Origin: Mycobacterium sp.
GTDB lineage: Bacteria > Actinomycetota > Actinomycetes > Mycobacteriales > Mycobacteriaceae
Assembly: GCA_023264755.1 (NCBI GenBank)
Contig: JAHFVB010000107.1
Location: 1 to 10,974, forward strand
Direction: 5' to 3'
Length of the DNA stretch: 10,974 nt
Shown: positions 1-6,147 of the stretch, one piece after another
Layout: every line of letters starts with the position of its first letter
Numbering within the stretch: the stretch's first letter is position 1
Notes under the pieces: generated by a model
Databases searched by the model: none
What the model was told of the DNA's origin: nothing
What the model saw: the letters and a program-made list of their open reading frames with translations, nothing else
Program-made: the position numbers and the translations under genes

Positions 1-2
1 TC

Positions 3-830
3 GGGCCGCACTGTGTCGTCGTCCATTCCGCCGTCGGTGGGCGGCGCGTTCTGCGCAGCGGTCCCGCGGAACACATCGCCGAGGGCGTGCTGGGCTGGCT
101 GCCCGCAGCCACCTCGGTCATCATCGACGTCCCCGACGGGATACCCGAGTGCGCTTCGGTGGCAATCGAACTCAGCCGGCGGATGCGCGAGCGGGGGATC
201 ACCGTCCGGACTGTGGACGACGACGGAGTGCGGCGGGCCACCTTGGCCGACTACCGAACCGGCGTGGATGGGCGGTCCTCGCGAGTCGGTCGAGCGCACT
301 TCGGCAAGCAACGCGTCGCGATGTTCGTCGGTGCGCTGGTGGTGATCGGTGCTCTGGCCGCAGCAGCGCTTGGGCCGCGCACCCGAGGGTCGGAGCGGGA
401 GCTGGTGGCATGGGTGGTGGAGGGGCGGGTAGCCGTCGAACTGCCCGCGCACTGGCCCGTGCAGCGGGTGAGTGCTGGAACGGGATCGCCACGGGTGCAA
501 GTAAATTCGCCAGGAGATCCACGTGTGGCCGTCCACGTCACCCAAGCTCGGGTGCGTGCGCAGGAGACGTTGCAACAGACCGCCGACGTGCTGCGGGCGG
601 CCCTGGAACAGCAGCCGGACGGACTGTTCGTGGACTTCGATCCCCACGGCGAGCGGGCGGGCCGGGCGGCCGTTACCTACCGGGAGCTGCGTACGGCGAT
701 CGCCGTCGACTGGGTGGTGCTGCTGGACGGGGCCGTGCGAATCGCCGTCGGCTGCCAGCATCCGGTCGAGCAGTCCGGGTCGGGCGCGACTTGTGAGCGG
801 GCGGTTCGCAGCGCTCATGCGGTGCCGTGA
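3..830 (+). CDS. ESX-4 type VII secretion-associated membrane protein (Rv3446c-like), 5'-truncated
   Basis: This reading frame is open from the left edge (first full codon at 3) to a TGA at 828-830. About 275 residues are present and the N-terminus lies outside the window. One strong hydrophobic segment ([17 protein letters not shown], about residues 107-123 of the visible part) follows a basic stretch, so the protein should be a single-pass membrane protein. The roughly 150 residues after it would be extracytoplasmic. Position directly before esxU-esxT and overall appearance match the alanine/valine-rich Rv3446c of the M. tuberculosis ESX-4 locus, family 'type VII secretion-associated protein, Rv3446c type'. 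From memory the M. tuberculosis protein is about 400 residues, so roughly a third is missing here. Its molecular role in ESX-4 is not known to me. An internal ATG at 87 is not the start, because protein-like sequence continues upstream of it. Family assignment rests on context plus resemblance. Confidence 0.8.
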   Translation, partial: GPHCVVVHSAVGGRRVLRSGPAEHIAEGVLGWLPAATSVIIDVPDGIPECASVAIELSRRMRERGITVRTVDDDGVRRATLADYRTGVDGRSSRVGRAHFGKQRVAMFVGALVVIGALAAAALGPRTRGSERELVAWVVEGRVAVELPAHWPVQRVSAGTGSPRVQVNSPGDPRVAVHVTQARVRAQETLQQTADVLRAALEQQPDGLFVDFDPHGERAGRAAVTYRELRTAIAVDWVVLLDGAVRIAVGCQHPVEQSGSGATCERAVRSAHAVP

Positions 831-847
831 AATTGGTTCGTGGACAA

Positions 848-877
848 GGGAACCGCAACCGGCTCGCATGCGTCCTA
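848..877 (+). promoter_or_regulatory. Candidate SigM-type (ECF sigma) promoter of esxU-esxT
   Basis: GGGAACC at 848-854 and CGTC at 871-874 (then CTA) are separated by 16 nt. This is the classical extracytoplasmic-function sigma pattern (GGAAC ... CGTC) and fits the SigM consensus as I remember it. The predicted start of transcription is near 882, leaving about 35 nt before the esxU ATG. Published work on M. tuberculosis reports esxT and esxU as SigM-dependent, so motif and downstream genes agree. No good TTGACA/TATAAT pair competes: the TGGACA at 841 has no -10 at a usable distance. Confidence 0.7.
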
Positions 878-918
878 TCTATACATCACCACATCAGAGT
901 CACTCCGAAGGGATCGCG

Positions 919-1242
919 ATGACGACACCAGCCAGCGGTGCGCTGAACACCGACTTCGAATTGATGGCCGCCGTCGCGAGCCAGCTCGACACCGGCAACG
1001 AGGAGATTCGCGCGATGCTTCGCGCGTTCATCGGACAGATGACCAGCGTGCCCGCGTCGGTGTGGGGCGGTGCCGCGGCCGCCCGATTTCGCGAAGTCGT
1101 CGACCGCTGGGACGTCGAGTCGATGAGGTTGCATGCGTCGCTGCAGCGCATCGCCGAGACCATCAGGCTCAACGAGCGCACGCTGCACGAGGTCGCCGAG
1201 GCGCACTCGCACGCCATCGCCGCCACCTCGACGGCGCTGTAA
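919..1242 (+). CDS. esxU: WXG100 protein EsxU (ESX-4 secreted partner)
   Basis: The product is 107 residues, typical of WXG100 proteins (M. tuberculosis EsxU is about 105). It should form a two-helix hairpin whose turn is the WxG motif W49-G50-G51, with amphipathic helices on both sides. It is expected to pair with EsxT, encoded 30 nt downstream, and to be exported by the ESX-4 apparatus. The ATG at 919 is preceded by GAAGGGA (907-913) at a normal distance. The open frame extends upstream to 523, but that part overlaps the previous gene and lacks family resemblance. The C-terminus ([19 protein letters not shown]) has no YxxxD/E export motif, which many ESX heterodimers carry on one subunit. 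Identification as EsxU rests on the WxG turn, length, and gene order before esxT-rplM-rpsI. Confidence 0.9.
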   Translation: MTTPASGALNTDFELMAAVASQLDTGNEEIRAMLRAFIGQMTSVPASVWGGAAAARFREVVDRWDVESMRLHASLQRIAETIRLNERTLHEVAEAHSHAIAATSTAL

Positions 1243-1272
1243 ACCACATCCGACAACCCGAATGGAGCCCCC

Positions 1273-1569
1273 ATGGATCCGGTTCTGTCCTACGACTTCG
1301 GTGCCATCGAACACACCGTCCGTCAGGAGATTCACGCCACGTCGGCCCGGTTCAACGCTGCGTTGGATGAGTTGCGGGCGCAAATAGCGCCGTTGCAGGC
1401 CACCTGGACGCGAGCGGCCGCGGAGGCCTACCGCGTCGAACAGGCGCGCTGGGATCAGTCGGCGGCCGCGCTGAACGACATCCTCGTCAGGCTCGGCAAC
1501 GCCGTGCGCGACGGTGCCGAGGACGTCGCCGACACCGATCGGCGCGCGGCGGGGGCGTGGGGCCGGTAA
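1273..1569 (+). CDS. esxT: WXG100-family protein EsxT (ESX-4 secreted partner)
   Basis: This 98-residue protein strongly resembles M. tuberculosis EsxT as I remember it: the N-terminus DPVLSYDF, the central RFNAALDELRAQIAPLQ and the ending RRAAGAWGR all match its pattern. It is the likely heterodimer partner of EsxU and a substrate or component of ESX-4. The turn between the two helices reads W45-T46-R47 instead of WxG. M. tuberculosis EsxT also has WTR at this place, so this is a lineage feature and not damage. No YxxxD/E motif is visible at the C-terminus. The ATG at 1273 has GGAG at 1264-1267 five nucleotides upstream, and a terminator follows 16 nt after the stop, so esxT ends the operon. 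Confidence 0.93.
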   Translation: MDPVLSYDFGAIEHTVRQEIHATSARFNAALDELRAQIAPLQATWTRAAAEAYRVEQARWDQSAAALNDILVRLGNAVRDGAEDVADTDRRAAGAWGR

Positions 1570-1585
1570 CCGCCCCAAGGAGACC

Positions 1586-1630
1586 CTGTGCGGTCCCGCT
1601 CGGAAGGGAGAGCCAAGCGGGACCGCACAG
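1586..1630 (+). terminator. Intrinsic-type terminator after esxT
   Basis: A perfect 15-bp inverted repeat (CTGTGCGGTCCCGCT at 1586-1600, its complement at 1616-1630) encloses a 15-nt loop and is followed by TTTCCT. It lies 16 nt after the esxT stop and separates the ESX-4 operon from the ribosomal promoter. Confidence 0.85.
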
Positions 1631-1690
1631 TTTCCTACCCCTTCCCAGCACGCCAGATGTGAGGGTCGGCCTGCGCTCCATCCGAGCGTT

Positions 1691-1720
1691 TTGACCTGCG
1701 GCGACGCGCACCGGTAAGCT
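1691..1720 (+). promoter_or_regulatory. Candidate housekeeping promoter of rplM-rpsI
   Basis: TTGACC at 1691-1696 is a 5/6 match to the -35 consensus. After an 18-nt spacer, TAAGCT at 1715-1720 fits the mycobacterial TANNNT -10 pattern. Transcription would begin near 1727, giving an untranslated leader of about 135 nt. Between the esxT terminator and this promoter (1631-1690) I see nothing coding. Confidence 0.55.
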
Positions 1721-1726
1721 GCCACG

Positions 1727-1861
1727 TTGGCGTGCAGTACGTCTTCGGACGCGCGGGATGCTCGGGTCAACGTCGGTCGCCGAGTTCATTCCAATCCGCA
1801 CGCGCCTGACCGGCAGCCCGGTTCACGCCGGGAACAACCCGAGAAGAGTAGAGGTAACGCT
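1727..1861 (+). promoter_or_regulatory. Structured 5' leader of rplM-rpsI
   Basis: The 292-nt gap between esxT and rplM has no convincing gene. Its second half can fold into successive hairpins. One is CGTC-UUCG-GACG at 1740-1751 (a C-UUCG-G tetraloop). A second is CTCGG/CCGAG at 1761-1765 and 1780-1784. A third is CCCGG/CCGGG at 1817-1821 and 1828-1832. The right arm of the third can instead pair as CGGG/CCCG (1829-1832 with 1838-1841), ending 9 nt before the ribosome binding site GAGGT (1851-1855). That layout would suit autogenous control by L13, known for rplM-rpsI in other bacteria, but this is inference. Confidence 0.35.
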
Positions 1862-2305
1862 GTGCCTACGTACACGCCGAAGGCGGGTGACACCACACGC
1901 ACGTGGTACGTCATCGACGCCACCGACGTGGTGCTCGGCCGGCTCGCCGTTGAAGCAGCCAAGTTGCTGCGCGGCAAGCACAAGCCGACATTCACGCCCA
2001 ATGTCGACGGCGGCGATTTCGTCATCGTCATCAACGCCGAGAAGGTCGCCATCAGCGGCGACAAGCTCACCAAGAAGTTCCTCTACCGCCACTCGGGCTT
2101 CCCCGGTGGCCTGCGCGCCCGTGCGCTCGGCAACGAGCTCGCCAAGCACGCCGACCGAGTTGTCGAGGACGCCATCGTCGGCATGCTCCCGCACAACAAG
2201 CTGAGCCGTCAGGTGCAGAAGAAGCTCAAGGTCTACGTCGGATCCGAGCATCCGCACACGGCGCAGCAGCCGATTCCGTTCGAGATCAAGCAGGTGGCAC
2301 AGTGA
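1862..2305 (+). CDS. rplM: 50S ribosomal protein L13
   Basis: L13 is an early-assembling protein of the large ribosomal subunit that binds 23S rRNA. The 147-residue product has the full family sequence: [20 protein letters not shown] near the N-terminus, the HKPTF segment, the [22 protein letters not shown] core, [10 protein letters not shown], and the basic C-terminal region ([18 protein letters not shown]). The length equals that of M. tuberculosis L13. I chose the GTG at 1862 because it has GAGGT 6 nt upstream and gives the family's usual start ([19 protein letters not shown]). The frame is open back to 1727 but that part is the untranslated leader. The stop TGA (2303-2305) overlaps the rpsI GTG, so translation of the two genes is coupled. 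Confidence 0.97.
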   Translation: MPTYTPKAGDTTRTWYVIDATDVVLGRLAVEAAKLLRGKHKPTFTPNVDGGDFVIVINAEKVAISGDKLTKKFLYRHSGFPGGLRARALGNELAKHADRVVEDAIVGMLPHNKLSRQVQKKLKVYVGSEHPHTAQQPIPFEIKQVAQ

Positions 2306-2817
2306 CTGAACCGACTGGTGAGAACGAAGTGACCGAGACTGAAGCTCCCGAGCTCGAGGCCGTCGAGGTCGAGACGGTCGAAGAGGTCGCCGAGGCGCCC
2401 GCCGCTCCGGCGCGCGAGCCCATCGTGCTCGACCGCCCGATCCAGACCGTCGGCCGCCGCAAGGAAGCCGTGGTGCGGGTGCGTTTGATGCCCGGTACCG
2501 GCAAGTTCGAGTTGGACGGCCGTTCGCTGGAGGCCTACTTCCCAAACAAGGTGCACCAGCAGCTGATCAAGGCTCCGTTGGTGACCGTGGACCGGCTCGA
2601 TACGGTCGACATCTTCGCCCACCTCGATGGTGGCGGCCCCTCGGGACAGGCCGGTGCACTGCGCCTGGCCATCGCCCGTGCCCTGATCATCGTGCAGCCC
2701 GAGGATCGTCCGGCGCTCAAGAAGGCCGGCTTCCTCACGCGTGACCCGCGCGCCATCGAGCGCAAGAAGTACGGCCTGAAGAAGGCCCGCAAGGCGCCTC
2801 AGTACTCGAAGCGCTGA
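2302..2817 (+). CDS. rpsI: 30S ribosomal protein S9 with acidic N-terminal extension
   Basis: S9 sits in the head of the small subunit, and its C-terminal tail reaches the P-site tRNA. The conserved body begins near residue 44 ([22 protein letters not shown]), continues through [15 protein letters not shown] and [19 protein letters not shown], and ends with the invariant RKAPQYSKR tail. Ahead of it lie about 43 residues rich in Glu ([19 protein letters not shown]). The total is 171 residues, some 20 more than the M. tuberculosis protein as I recall it. The GTG at 2302 forms a GTGA overlap with the rplM stop. An in-frame GTG at 2329 would give a product nine residues shorter and cannot be excluded. 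A terminator follows 27 nt after the stop. Confidence 0.97.
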   Translation: MTEPTGENEVTETEAPELEAVEVETVEEVAEAPAAPAREPIVLDRPIQTVGRRKEAVVRVRLMPGTGKFELDGRSLEAYFPNKVHQQLIKAPLVTVDRLDTVDIFAHLDGGGPSGQAGALRLAIARALIIVQPEDRPALKKAGFLTRDPRAIERKKYGLKKARKAPQYSKR

Positions 2818-2843
2818 GCTGCATACATCGCTGTTCGACCACG

Positions 2844-2886
2844 AGCGTGCGCGTCTGTTCCATGGGCGCGCACGCTTTCGGTTTTC
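2844..2886 (+). terminator. Terminator or attenuator between rpsI and glmM
   Basis: A perfect 10-bp stem (AGCGTGCGCG at 2844-2853, CGCGCACGCT at 2867-2876) with a 13-nt loop is followed by TTTCGGTTTT. It ends the ribosomal operon only about 12 nt before the glmM start and just before its AGGAG. No separate glmM promoter is visible between them, so glmM may depend on readthrough. Confidence 0.8.
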
Positions 2887-2897
2887 CTAGGAGAGGC

Positions 2898-4265
2898 ATG
2901 GGTCGACTGTTCGGCACCGACGGTGTGCGCGGCGTGGCCAATCGCGAGTTGACCGCAGAGTTGGCGCTGGGGTTGGGCTCCGCGGCCGCGCGCCTTGGTA
3001 CCCACGGCGGACGGGAGCGCAGCGACTCGGGCGCGAGCGGGCATCGGGCGCGGCGCGTGGCGGTCGTCGGTCGTGACCCACGGGCCAGCGGCGAGATGCT
3101 CGAAGCGGCTGTCATCGCGGGCCTGACCAGTGAGGGCGTCGACGCGCTGCGGGTCGGGGTGCTGCCGACGCCGGCCGTGGCCCATCTCACCGGCGCCTAC
3201 GACGCCGAGTTCGGCGTGATGATCTCGGCGTCGCACAACCCCATGCCGGACAACGGCATCAAGATCTTCGGCCGAGGCGGCCACAAGCTCGACGACGCCA
3301 CCGAGGACCGCATCGAGGAGCTCGTCCGCGGCGGTCCCGGGACCCGACCGACCGGCGCGGGCATTGGCCGTGTGGTCGACGCGCACGACGCACTCGAGCG
3401 CTACCTCGCCCACGTCGCCACGACCGTCACCACGCCGGCCCGCGGGCTGACCGTCGTCGTCGACTGTGCGCATGGGGCCGCCTCGGTGGCCGCACCGTTG
3501 GCCTACCGCGCCGCGGGGGCCAACGTCATCGCGATCAACGCAGAACCCAACGGGCTCAACATCAACGACGGATGCGGCTCCACCCACCTCGAGGTGCTGC
3601 AGCGGGCCGTGGTCGCTCATGGGGCGGACCTCGGTCTGGCACACGATGGCGACGCCGACCGTTGCCTGGCCGTCGACGCCAGCGGGCAGGTCGTCGACGG
3701 CGATTCCATCATGGTGATCCTGGCGTTGGCCATGCGCGAGGCCGGCGAGCTCGCATCGAACACGCTGGTGGCCACGGTGATGAGCAACCTCGGCCTACAC
3801 GTGGCGATGCGTTCGGCCGGCATTGAATTGCGCATCACCGGTGTTGGCGATCGGTACGTGCTGGAGGAATTGCGGGCGGGCGAGTTCTCGCTGGGCGGCG
3901 AACAGTCCGGCCACATCGTGCTGCCCGCGTTCGGAACGACCGGAGACGGCATCGTCACCGGGTTGCGACTCATGTCGCGGATGGCGCAGACCCGGCTGTC
4001 CCTTGCGGCGCTTGCACAGCCGATGCGGACGCTTCCGCAGGTGTTGATCAACGTGGCCGTTTCCGACAAGGCCACCGTCGCGCAGGCTCCCGACGTCCGC
4101 AGCGCGGTAGCCGAGGCCGAGGCCGAACTGGGCGACACCGGCCGAATCCTGTTGCGGCCCTCCGGTACCGAACAGGTCGTACGCGTCATGGTGGAGGCCG
4201 CCGACGAGGACACCGCGCGGATCGTGGCGGCCCGCGTCGCCGAATCCGTGAGCGCACAGGACTGA
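2898..4265 (+). CDS. glmM: Phosphoglucosamine mutase
   Basis: GlmM converts glucosamine-6-phosphate to glucosamine-1-phosphate in the cytoplasm, a step toward UDP-GlcNAc and so peptidoglycan, arabinogalactan linker and mycothiol. The 455-residue protein has all four phosphohexomutase sites. These are the N-terminal [11 protein letters not shown], the phosphoserine loop ISASHNP (Ser112), the Mg-binding D250-G-D252-A-D254-R, and the sugar-binding GEQSG (334-338). The C-terminal phosphate loop reads RPSGTEQ (420-426), where the family normally has RPSGTEP. About ten extra residues (Gly/Ser/Arg-rich, roughly 33-52) lie before [14 protein letters not shown] compared with M. tuberculosis. The ATG at 2898 is chosen for the invariant MGRLFGTDG start and AGGAG at 2889-2893. 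The frame is open to 2847, but that part lies in the preceding hairpin. Confidence 0.97.
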   Translation: MGRLFGTDGVRGVANRELTAELALGLGSAAARLGTHGGRERSDSGASGHRARRVAVVGRDPRASGEMLEAAVIAGLTSEGVDALRVGVLPTPAVAHLTGAYDAEFGVMISASHNPMPDNGIKIFGRGGHKLDDATEDRIEELVRGGPGTRPTGAGIGRVVDAHDALERYLAHVATTVTTPARGLTVVVDCAHGAASVAAPLAYRAAGANVIAINAEPNGLNINDGCGSTHLEVLQRAVVAHGADLGLAHDGDADRCLAVDASGQVVDGDSIMVILALAMREAGELASNTLVATVMSNLGLHVAMRSAGIELRITGVGDRYVLEELRAGEFSLGGEQSGHIVLPAFGTTGDGIVTGLRLMSRMAQTRLSLAALAQPMRTLPQVLINVAVSDKATVAQAPDVRSAVAEAEAELGDTGRILLRPSGTEQVVRVMVEAADEDTARIVAARVAESVSAQD

Positions 4266-4270
4266 TCCGT

Positions 4271-4310
4271 CGCCGGGGCGGCGCCGACGTTGTCGCCGCC
4301 GCGCCCGGCG
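4271..4310. terminator. GC-rich hairpin between convergent glmM and hmp
   Basis: An outer 7-bp stem (CGCCGGG 4271-4277 with CCCGGCG 4304-4310) and an inner 6-bp stem (GCGGCG 4278-4283 with CGCCGC 4294-4299) stack across a 4-nt bulge. They fill most of the 50-bp gap between two convergent stops. There is no T-tract, as is common for mycobacterial terminators. It probably acts on both strands. Confidence 0.65.
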
Positions 4311-4315
4311 CTGGC

Positions 4316-5539
4316 TCATAGGAGCCAGTCGTTGGGTGAGAACAACTCGCAATGCACGTGTGCGGCGGGGACCCCGCGTGCTGCGAGCTGGGCGCGCACC
4401 GCCCGCACGAAACCGTTGTTCCCGCATAGGTAGAACTGAGCCGCGTCCGGCAACCGGATGGCGTCTAGTGTCAGGAATCCGGAGTGCACGTTGGCTTGCT
4501 CGTCCGCCGGGGCCTCCTCGTACCAGACGTCGAGGGTGGCATTGGGCAGTTGGGCGAGTAACTCGTGCTGGCGCTCGCGCAGCGGGTGCGTCTGGCGGCT
4601 GCGATCGGCGTGCAGCACCTGCACCGGGGTGCCAGGGGCCTGCGCAACGAGGAAGTCCAGGATGCCGATCATGGGGGTGACCCCGATACCCGCCGAGATC
4701 AGCATCAGCGGTTGACCGTCCACGGGCGCGGGCAGGTCACCGAACGGCACGGTGACGTCGACGATGTCGCCGACGTGGACATTGGCCGCGATCCACGTGG
4801 ACACCTCACCGGCCGGCCGGCCATCGACAGGGCCGACTGGCTTGACCGCGAACGTCAACTCTCCGGCCTCGGCGCCGTTGACCAAGCTGTACTGGCGAAG
4901 CTGACGAGCGCCGTCGGGCATCGTGACGCCCACCGAAACATATTGTCCTGGCGAGACATCCGTGCGTGCCACGTCGATGGGGCGCACGGTGAGCAGTACC
5001 ACCCCGGAGGGGTCGTCGACACGGGCGACCACCCGGGCGCGCCGGTAGACGTCGCCGTCGGACACGCCGGCAGCGGCATAGAGCTCGCGCTCGAGGCCGA
5101 TCAGCGTATCGGCCATGATCCAATACACGCGGTCCCAGGCGGCGGCGATCTCCGCGGTCACGGTCTCGGCGCCCAACACCGCCACGATTGCGGCGAAGAG
5201 GTGTTCGTGGACGATCGGGTATTGGTCGGCAGTGATGCCCAACGAGGCGTGTTTGTGCCCGATCCGGGACAGCAGCGCGGTCGGGTGCGGAAGCTCGGGG
5301 TCGACGAGGTGTGTTGCGAAGGTCGCGATGGACGCCGCCAAGGCGCGCTGTCGGGCGCCTTGGGCCTGATTGCCGCGGTTGAACAGGTTGCGCAGCAACT
5401 CCGGATGGTTGGCGAACAGTCGTTGGTAGAACGCCGCGGTGATCTCGTCGATGTGTGCTCCGAGGAGCGGCAGTGTCGCGGAGACAAGTTGGGCGTGCTG
5501 CGGCGTCAGTTCGACGGGGGCGGCGGAGGTGACGGTCAT
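4316..5539 (-). CDS. hmp: Flavohaemoglobin, nitric oxide dioxygenase
   Basis: Hmp uses O2 and NAD(P)H to oxidise nitric oxide to nitrate in the cytoplasm. The 407 residues are in the family's usual range. The globin domain (about 10-155) shows Tyr38 (B10, AAFYQRLF), Gln64 (E7, ARQRAL), the proximal haem ligand His97 (RIGHKHASLGI) and Tyr107 (DQYPIVHEHL). The FAD domain (about 163-270) has R215-Q-Y-S218. The NAD(P)H domain (about 275-407) has G284-I-G-V-T-P289 and CGNNGF (372-377), and the FAD-contacting end is CELFSPND. The ATG at 5539 overlaps the nsrR stop as ATGA. AAGGA lies 7 nt upstream, inside nsrR. Direct coupling to nsrR indicates NO-controlled expression. I see no missing key residue. 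Confidence 0.95.
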   Translation of the reverse strand: MTVTSAAPVELTPQHAQLVSATLPLLGAHIDEITAAFYQRLFANHPELLRNLFNRGNQAQGARQRALAASIATFATHLVDPELPHPTALLSRIGHKHASLGITADQYPIVHEHLFAAIVAVLGAETVTAEIAAAWDRVYWIMADTLIGLERELYAAAGVSDGDVYRRARVVARVDDPSGVVLLTVRPIDVARTDVSPGQYVSVGVTMPDGARQLRQYSLVNGAEAGELTFAVKPVGPVDGRPAGEVSTWIAANVHVGDIVDVTVPFGDLPAPVDGQPLMLISAGIGVTPMIGILDFLVAQAPGTPVQVLHADRSRQTHPLRERQHELLAQLPNATLDVWYEEAPADEQANVHSGFLTLDAIRLPDAAQFYLCGNNGFVRAVRAQLAARGVPAAHVHCELFSPNDWLL

Positions 5540-6018
5540 CGGGCTGTCCTTTCGGTGGGTTGGCGGTGCTGATGAAGGTTGGGCAACGACGGTGGCCCCA
5601 AGCTCACGGGAAGTGCTGTGTCCCTGTTGAAGTCACTGATGGTGTAGCGGTCGAGCTCGCGGTAGAAGGCTTCCTTCGCCTGCGCGAGGGCGCGGCGCAG
5701 GCGGCATCCTGGCAGCAACGGACACGGGTTGTCGCCGTCGCATTCGATGACTTCCCGATCACCTTCGAGTTGCCTGACGAGCCAGCCGATGGAGGCGCTG
5801 CGGCCCGCGTCGGTCAGGGCCAGTCCGCCCACGCGGCCACGCCGGGCGGACACCATCTCCAGTTCGACGAGCCGCGACACGGCCTTGGCGATGTGGTGCT
5901 CAGAGGCGTGGGCATGTGCGGCGATCGCGCGGCTGGTGATTCTCTGCTCGTCGGCTTCGCCCGCGGCCAGCAGCATCATCGTCCGAAGGGCGAGGTCGGT
6001 GAACCGAGTCAGCTGCAT
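5536..6018 (-). CDS. nsrR: Rrf2-family nitric-oxide sensor NsrR
   Basis: NsrR is a dimeric iron-sulphur repressor that loses DNA binding when NO attacks its cluster. Here it would control the hmp gene it overlaps by 4 nt. The 160-residue protein has the Rrf2 winged-helix start (MQLTRFTDLALRTMMLL), a recognition helix around residues 36-52 (HASEHHIAKAVSRLVEL), and the wing RRGRVGGLALT. Its three cysteines are C93, C99 and C105 (spacing CX5CX5C), and the N-terminus carries Asp8. These are the residue numbers I recall for the [4Fe-4S] ligands of Streptomyces coelicolor NsrR, so the same cluster is likely. The C-terminal ~30 residues (rich in Pro, Gln and His) extend past the usual domain. There is no Shine-Dalgarno sequence before ATG 6018. 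TACGGT six nucleotides upstream suggests a leaderless mRNA. Confidence 0.93.
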   Translation of the reverse strand: MQLTRFTDLALRTMMLLAAGEADEQRITSRAIAAHAHASEHHIAKAVSRLVELEMVSARRGRVGGLALTDAGRSASIGWLVRQLEGDREVIECDGDNPCPLLPGCRLRRALAQAKEAFYRELDRYTISDFNRDTALPVSLGPPSLPNLHQHRQPTERTAR

Positions 6019-6051
6019 GGGGCGACCGTAGTAAATTGCGCAGCCACAATA
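6019..6051 (-). promoter_or_regulatory. Candidate leaderless nsrR-hmp promoter with small inverted repeat
   Basis: Read on the minus strand, TACGGT (6030-6025) fits TANNNT and lies six nucleotides before the nsrR ATG, so transcription could begin at the ATG itself. No good -35 is seen. An inverted repeat ATTG-N8-CAAT (6035-6050) lies just upstream, where a repressor would block RNA polymerase. It is too short to call an NsrR site with assurance. A second possible -10, TATTGT (6051-6046), would give a leader of about 20 nt. Confidence 0.4.
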
Positions 6052-6147
6052 CGACTTTTTCGGGTGTGCGCTTAAACACCACGTGGCGCGCGGTTTTTGG
6101 GCCAGCGCTTATGCGGGATTCGGCTGTCCCGTTTGGTCAGCGCGACC

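Noticed and set aside
523..918. Longer start for esxU at 523
   Set aside because: The added residues overlap the preceding gene in another frame and cover the candidate promoter. WXG100 proteins are about 100 residues, and ATG 919 has a ribosome binding site.
886..1770. Long minus-strand open frame (294 codons) across esxU and esxT
   Set aside because: It is antisense to two recognisable WXG100 genes and to the terminator. Its product is Arg/Gly-rich with no family resemblance, as expected for an opposite-strand frame in high-GC DNA.
4565..5572. Plus-strand open frame of 335 codons opposite hmp
   Set aside because: The minus strand encodes an intact flavohaemoglobin with all catalytic residues. 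The plus-strand product is a composition shadow rich in Gly, Asp, Arg and His.
6063..6080. Inverted repeat GGTGT-N8-ACACC upstream of nsrR as an NsrR operator
   Set aside because: Arms are only 5 bp and the sequence does not fit the Streptomyces NsrR motif as I remember it. It may be chance in this 129-bp gap.
6114..6131. CGGGA/TCCCG hairpin as a terminator for the proline iminopeptidase gene
   Set aside because: The stem is 5 bp with an 8-nt loop and no T-tract on the minus strand. It is too weak to annotate.
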